NCBI GenBank assembly: GCA_020696915.1
Contig: JAJFMR010000079.1
Location: 1 to 10,114 of the forward strand
Direction of reading: 5' to 3'
Source: Rhizobiaceae bacterium
GTDB lineage: Bacteria; Pseudomonadota; Alphaproteobacteria; Rhizobiales; Rhizobiaceae
DNA: 10,114 bases
The notes beneath the pieces are model-generated. The model made no database searches. It was not told the DNA's origin and saw only the letters and a list, made by a program, of their open reading frames with translations. The position numbers were made by a program, and so were the translations under genes. Positions 8,287 through 10,114 of the stretch are shown here, piece by piece (position 1 is the stretch's first letter; every line of letters starts with the position of its first letter).

Positions 8287-8318
8287 GGGCCGGCGCCGAA
8301 GAAGGGTGTCGCCGGCCC
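8287..8318. terminator. GC-rich hairpin after yjbQ
   Basis: GGGCCGGCG (8287-8295) pairs perfectly with CGCCGGCCC (8310-8318) across a 14-base loop, 54 bases downstream of the yjbQ stop and upstream of the next promoter. The position suits a transcription end, but no T-run follows, so it may be only a pause or Rho-assisted site. Confidence 0.35.
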
Positions 8319-8338
8319 CGGCAGAGGCACCGGCGGGG

Positions 8339-8366
8339 TTCGGAGGCACCATAAAACTGCTATAAT
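8339..8366 (+). promoter_or_regulatory. Extended -10 promoter of the HlyU-family gene
   Basis: TGC-TATAAT (8358-8366) is a perfect -10 hexamer with the TG of an extended -10 element. TTCGGA (8339-8344), 16 bases upstream, is a poor -35, which is the usual compensation in extended -10 promoters. Transcription would begin near 8373, giving a leader of about 54 bases. GGAGGCA occurs three times around it (8342, 8367, 8417), spaced 25 and 50 bases apart; the last copy is the ribosome binding site. Confidence 0.55.
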
Positions 8367-8426
8367 GGAGGCATCGGGCCCGACAGCGGCCGGCCCGCGC
8401 CATCCGCGCGAAACATGGAGGCAAGG

Positions 8427-8714
8427 ATGTCCTTTCTGAAACGGCTGTTCGGCGGCGGCGGGTCGGACGAGACGCCTTCCCAAAAACCCGCAAGGCAGGT
8501 CGAGCACAATGGCTTCACGGTCGCCGCAACGCCGTTCAAGAGCGAGGGTCAGTACCAGACCTGCGGCATCGTCTCCAAGGAGATCGAAGGCGTCGTGAAG
8601 GAGCACAGATTCATCCGGGCCGACCGTTTTGCGGGGCTGGACGACGCGGTCGAAGTGTCGCTGAGAAAAGGCGTGCAACTGGTCGATGAGCAGGGCGACC
8701 GGCTGTTTGCCTGA
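8427..8714 (+). CDS. HlyU family protein
   Basis: This encodes 95 residues that match the HlyU family: the start MSFLKRLFGGGG, the core VEHNGFTVAATPFKSEGQYQ (25-44), KEHRFIRADRF (58-68) and the end LVDEQGDRLFA (85-95). In Vibrio, HlyU-named proteins activate a haemolysin gene, but the small rhizobial family sharing this label is not the same kind of well-studied winged-helix regulator, and its role is unknown, so the name should not be read as evidence of haemolysin control. The ATG at 8427 is preferred over the one at 8415 because GGAGG (8417-8421) sits 5 bases before it and actually overlaps the earlier ATG. The protein has no signal peptide and is probably cytoplasmic. It has its own promoter and is likely a single-gene transcript. 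Confidence 0.88.
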   Translation: MSFLKRLFGGGGSDETPSQKPARQVEHNGFTVAATPFKSEGQYQTCGIVSKEIEGVVKEHRFIRADRFAGLDDAVEVSLRKGVQLVDEQGDRLFA

Positions 8715-8842
8715 GCCGCAGAGCGCATTCTCCGCTTGCCGCGGACCATACGTGGGTCCATGATCGGCTGCCGGGTTCGACCGGAGCGGTGCGCGCCGAG
8801 CGGGACCGCGAAGCCGCCGCTTCCTGAACAGGGAGGAAAGCC

Positions 8843-9133
8843 GTGGCTACCTATATCGCGCTGATGAACTGGACTGATCAGGGCATTCGCAACGTCCGTG
8901 AGTCGCCAAAGCGGCTCGACGCAGCCAGGAAGATGCTGGAGGACATGGGCGGCAGCTTCCGGGCCTTTTATCTGACCATGGGCGAATACGACATGGTCGC
9001 TGTGCTCGAGGCGCCCGATGATGCCGTGGCGGCCCGGTTTGCACTACAGACCGGAATGGCCGGAAATATTCGCACCCGCACGCTGAAGGCCTTCCCGGAA
9101 GCGGCGTTCCGCGAGATAACCGCGCAGCTCTGA
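8843..9133 (+). CDS. GYD domain-containing protein
   Basis: The 96-residue product fits the GYD family of small ferredoxin-like-fold proteins: the start ATYIALMNWTDQGIRNVRESP (2-22), GGSFRAFYLTMGEYDMVAVLEAPDD (36-60), and the end LKAFPEAAFREI (81-92). The defining Gly-Tyr-Asp motif appears as GEYD (47-50), a common variant. No reaction is known; family members form small beta-alpha domains resembling dimeric alpha-beta-barrel proteins. The start is a GTG at 8843, well supported by GGAGG (8832-8836) 6 bases upstream, the best ribosome binding site in the window. The 128-base gap after the HlyU-family gene holds only a weak GGACC/GGTCC hairpin (8743-8759), so the two genes may or may not share a transcript. 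It is convergent with the LOG-family gene. Confidence 0.9.
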   Translation: MATYIALMNWTDQGIRNVRESPKRLDAARKMLEDMGGSFRAFYLTMGEYDMVAVLEAPDDAVAARFALQTGMAGNIRTRTLKAFPEAAFREITAQL

Positions 9134-9134
9134 C

Positions 9135-9147
9135 CCCTTCTGAAGGG
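9135..9147. terminator. Short inverted repeat between convergent genes
   Basis: CCCTTC-T-GAAGGG lies 1 base after the GYD gene stop, in the 65-base gap before the end of the oppositely oriented LOG gene. As RNA it could form a 5-bp stem with a 3-base loop. There is no downstream T-run, so termination is only suggested by position. Confidence 0.25.
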
Positions 9148-9198
9148 AATTGCCGTTTGGCGGCTGGAGCGTGGACCGGCGCGTTTGCGTCGATCTCG

Positions 9199-9810
9199 CT
9201 ACATCCTGTTGATGACGCCTTTCATCCCCTCGGCAGGCTCGGCGACGGACGATCCGGCGACCAGTATCGCCGGCACGATTGCCTCGGTCTGCTCGATGAC
9301 CAGCGGTTTCAACAGATGCGAACTGTGGATGAAACCCTGGGCATCCATGTGTTCGAAGAGCGCCAGCATCGGATTCCAGAAACCGGAGATGTTGGCGAAG
9401 ACCATAGGCTTGCGGTGATGGCCAAGCTGCGCCCAGGTCATGATCTCGACGATCTCCTCAAGCGTCCCGATGCCGCCGGGAAGCGCCACGAAGGCATCGG
9501 ATTTCTCGAACATGGCATGCTTGCGCTGATGCATGTCGTCGGTAACAAGGAGTTCATGGAGGCGATCGAGAGCCGGCTCGGTTGCTTCCCGGTTGATCAG
9601 GAATCTCGGTATGATGCCGACGACCCTTCCTCCGGCGCGGATCGCACTGTCCGAAACGGCTCCCATCAGCCCTCTGGTGCCGCCGCCATAGACGAGATCG
9701 AGCCCGGCTTGGGCAATCGCGCGGCCGAGTGAATGCGCGGCTTTCAGGTAGCGTTCGTCATGGCCGGACGAAGAGCCGCAGTATACGCAGACGGAGCGAA
9801 TCTTGTTCAT
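9199..9810 (-). CDS. LOG family protein (TIGR00730 Rossmann fold, cytokinin riboside phosphoribohydrolase-like)
   Basis: LOG enzymes remove ribose 5-phosphate from nucleoside monophosphates; in plants and some bacteria this frees active cytokinins, and in others it acts on AMP. The 203-residue product has the Rossmann start SVCVYCGSSSG (6-16), LVYGGGTRGLMGAV (39-52), IIPRFL (66-71), DDMHQRKHAMFEKSDAFVALPGG (91-113) and the family signature PGGIGTLEE (111-119) with the catalytic Glu and the Arg96/Lys97 pair. The length is normal. The ATG at 9810 is the family-typical start (MNKIRSVCVYCGS); an in-frame ATG at 9915 would add 35 residues and overlap the neighbouring promoter. There is no clear ribosome binding site before 9810. 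The gene is convergent with the GYD gene and divergent from the exported protein at 9921. Substrate cannot be told from sequence; cytokinin production is possible but unproven. Confidence 0.95.
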   Translation of the reverse strand: MNKIRSVCVYCGSSSGHDERYLKAAHSLGRAIAQAGLDLVYGGGTRGLMGAVSDSAIRAGGRVVGIIPRFLINREATEPALDRLHELLVTDDMHQRKHAMFEKSDAFVALPGGIGTLEEIVEIMTWAQLGHHRKPMVFANISGFWNPMLALFEHMDAQGFIHSSHLLKPLVIEQTEAIVPAILVAGSSVAEPAEGMKGVINRM

Positions 9811-9865
9811 GGAGCGATTGGTGAGTTCGATATGAGGGGCGTCAAGACGCGGGCCGGTCTTTTTC

Positions 9866-9894
9866 TTGTCGGTGCTGCCAAAACAGGCTAGACC
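9866..9894 (+). promoter_or_regulatory. Possible promoter of the exported protein gene
   Basis: TTGTCG (9866-9871) and TAGACC (9889-9894) are 17 bases apart, with the expected start near 9901, about 20 bases before the ATG at 9921. Both hexamers are weak (three to four matches), but the arrangement closely resembles the yqeY promoter (TAGACT, 17-base spacer). The divergent LOG gene has TTGACG (9846-9841, minus strand) with no convincing -10. Confidence 0.35.
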
Positions 9895-9920
9895 CGCGCT
9901 GGCCAACGGGCACAAGCGAT

Positions 9921-10114
9921 ATGGGAATCACTCCAGTCAAGGCCCTGCTGTTCCTGGTGGGCGGTTCTGCCGCGGCCATGACAACGGCCTATGTGTCCGG
10001 CGCATTCGACACCTATTTCGGCGCGCCGCCTCAGGTGGCGGCGCTGCCCGCGGCGCCGTCGAGCGTTCCGCCACGCAAACAGGACAGGCTAGCAGGCGAA
10101 GCGGCGCCCGCGCC
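9921..10114 (+). CDS. Partial exported protein, probably a LysM-domain protein N-terminus
   Basis: The frame starts with an ATG at 9921 and is open to the right edge, giving 64 complete codons. The start MGITPVKALLFLVGGSAAAM is a short positively charged n-region and an apolar helix, followed by TTAYVSGAFDTYFGAPPQVA and then a Pro/Ala-rich, low-complexity stretch. This is an uncleaved anchor or signal sequence plus a flexible periplasmic linker. The pattern KALLFLVGG, then AYVSGA, then a Pro/Ala linker resembles rhizobial LysM peptidoglycan-binding proteins I recall in this position, but the LysM domain itself would lie beyond the window and cannot be confirmed. The ribosome binding site is weak (CAAGCG). 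The gene is divergent from the LOG gene. Confidence 0.55.
   Translation, partial: MGITPVKALLFLVGGSAAAMTTAYVSGAFDTYFGAPPQVAALPAAPSSVPPRKQDRLAGEAAPA

Noticed and set aside
9157..9732. 191-codon plus-strand frame antisense to the LOG-family gene
   Set aside because: The opposite strand encodes a complete LOG protein with its PGGxGTxxE signature.

Overview
The window is high-GC DNA from an alphaproteobacterium. The protein sequences and gene order (carA, then yqeY, dnaG and rpoD, with a LOG-family gene and a LysM-type lipoprotein-like start further right) point to Hyphomicrobiales (Rhizobiales), probably close to the Mesorhizobium/Phyllobacteriaceae group. The taxon is inferred from family resemblance, not from a search. 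Nothing looks like a phage, transposon, CRISPR array, tRNA or rRNA; this is mostly a chromosomal housekeeping neighbourhood.

Layout, left to right. Bases 1-186 (-) hold the N-terminus of a secreted protein of unknown function that runs off the left edge. Bases 483-1109 (+) encode a DUF2937-type membrane protein whose C-terminus is read through into the opposite strand of carA. carA (973-2175, -) encodes the small subunit of carbamoyl-phosphate synthase. It is divergent from yqeY (2413-2862, +), with good facing promoters in the 237-bp gap. A 56-residue membrane protein that is easy to miss lies on the minus strand at 2965-3135. After a roughly 340-bp spacer come dnaG (3477-5411, +, primase) and rpoD (5680-7716, +, primary sigma factor), the alphaproteobacterial version of the macromolecular-synthesis cluster without rpsU. 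They are separated by a 268-bp control region with a perfect 12-bp inverted repeat and four GANTC sites, the CcrM methylation target.

Downstream of rpoD are three small plus-strand genes, each probably with its own signals: a YjbQ/UPF0047 protein (7801-8232), a HlyU-family protein (8427-8714) with an extended -10 promoter, and a GYD-domain protein (8843-9133). A convergent LOG-family phosphoribohydrolase (9199-9810, -) follows. The window ends inside an exported protein that starts at 9921 (+) and resembles the N-terminus of rhizobial LysM proteins.

Functionally, the central block serves replication initiation (DnaG), global transcription (RpoD) and arginine/pyrimidine precursor supply (CarA), with YqeY as a conserved partner of uncertain role. 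I do not see a new multi-gene system. The points most worth checking are the DUF2937/carA overprinted overlap, the paired GANTC palindromes between dnaG and rpoD, and the unannotated small membrane protein.
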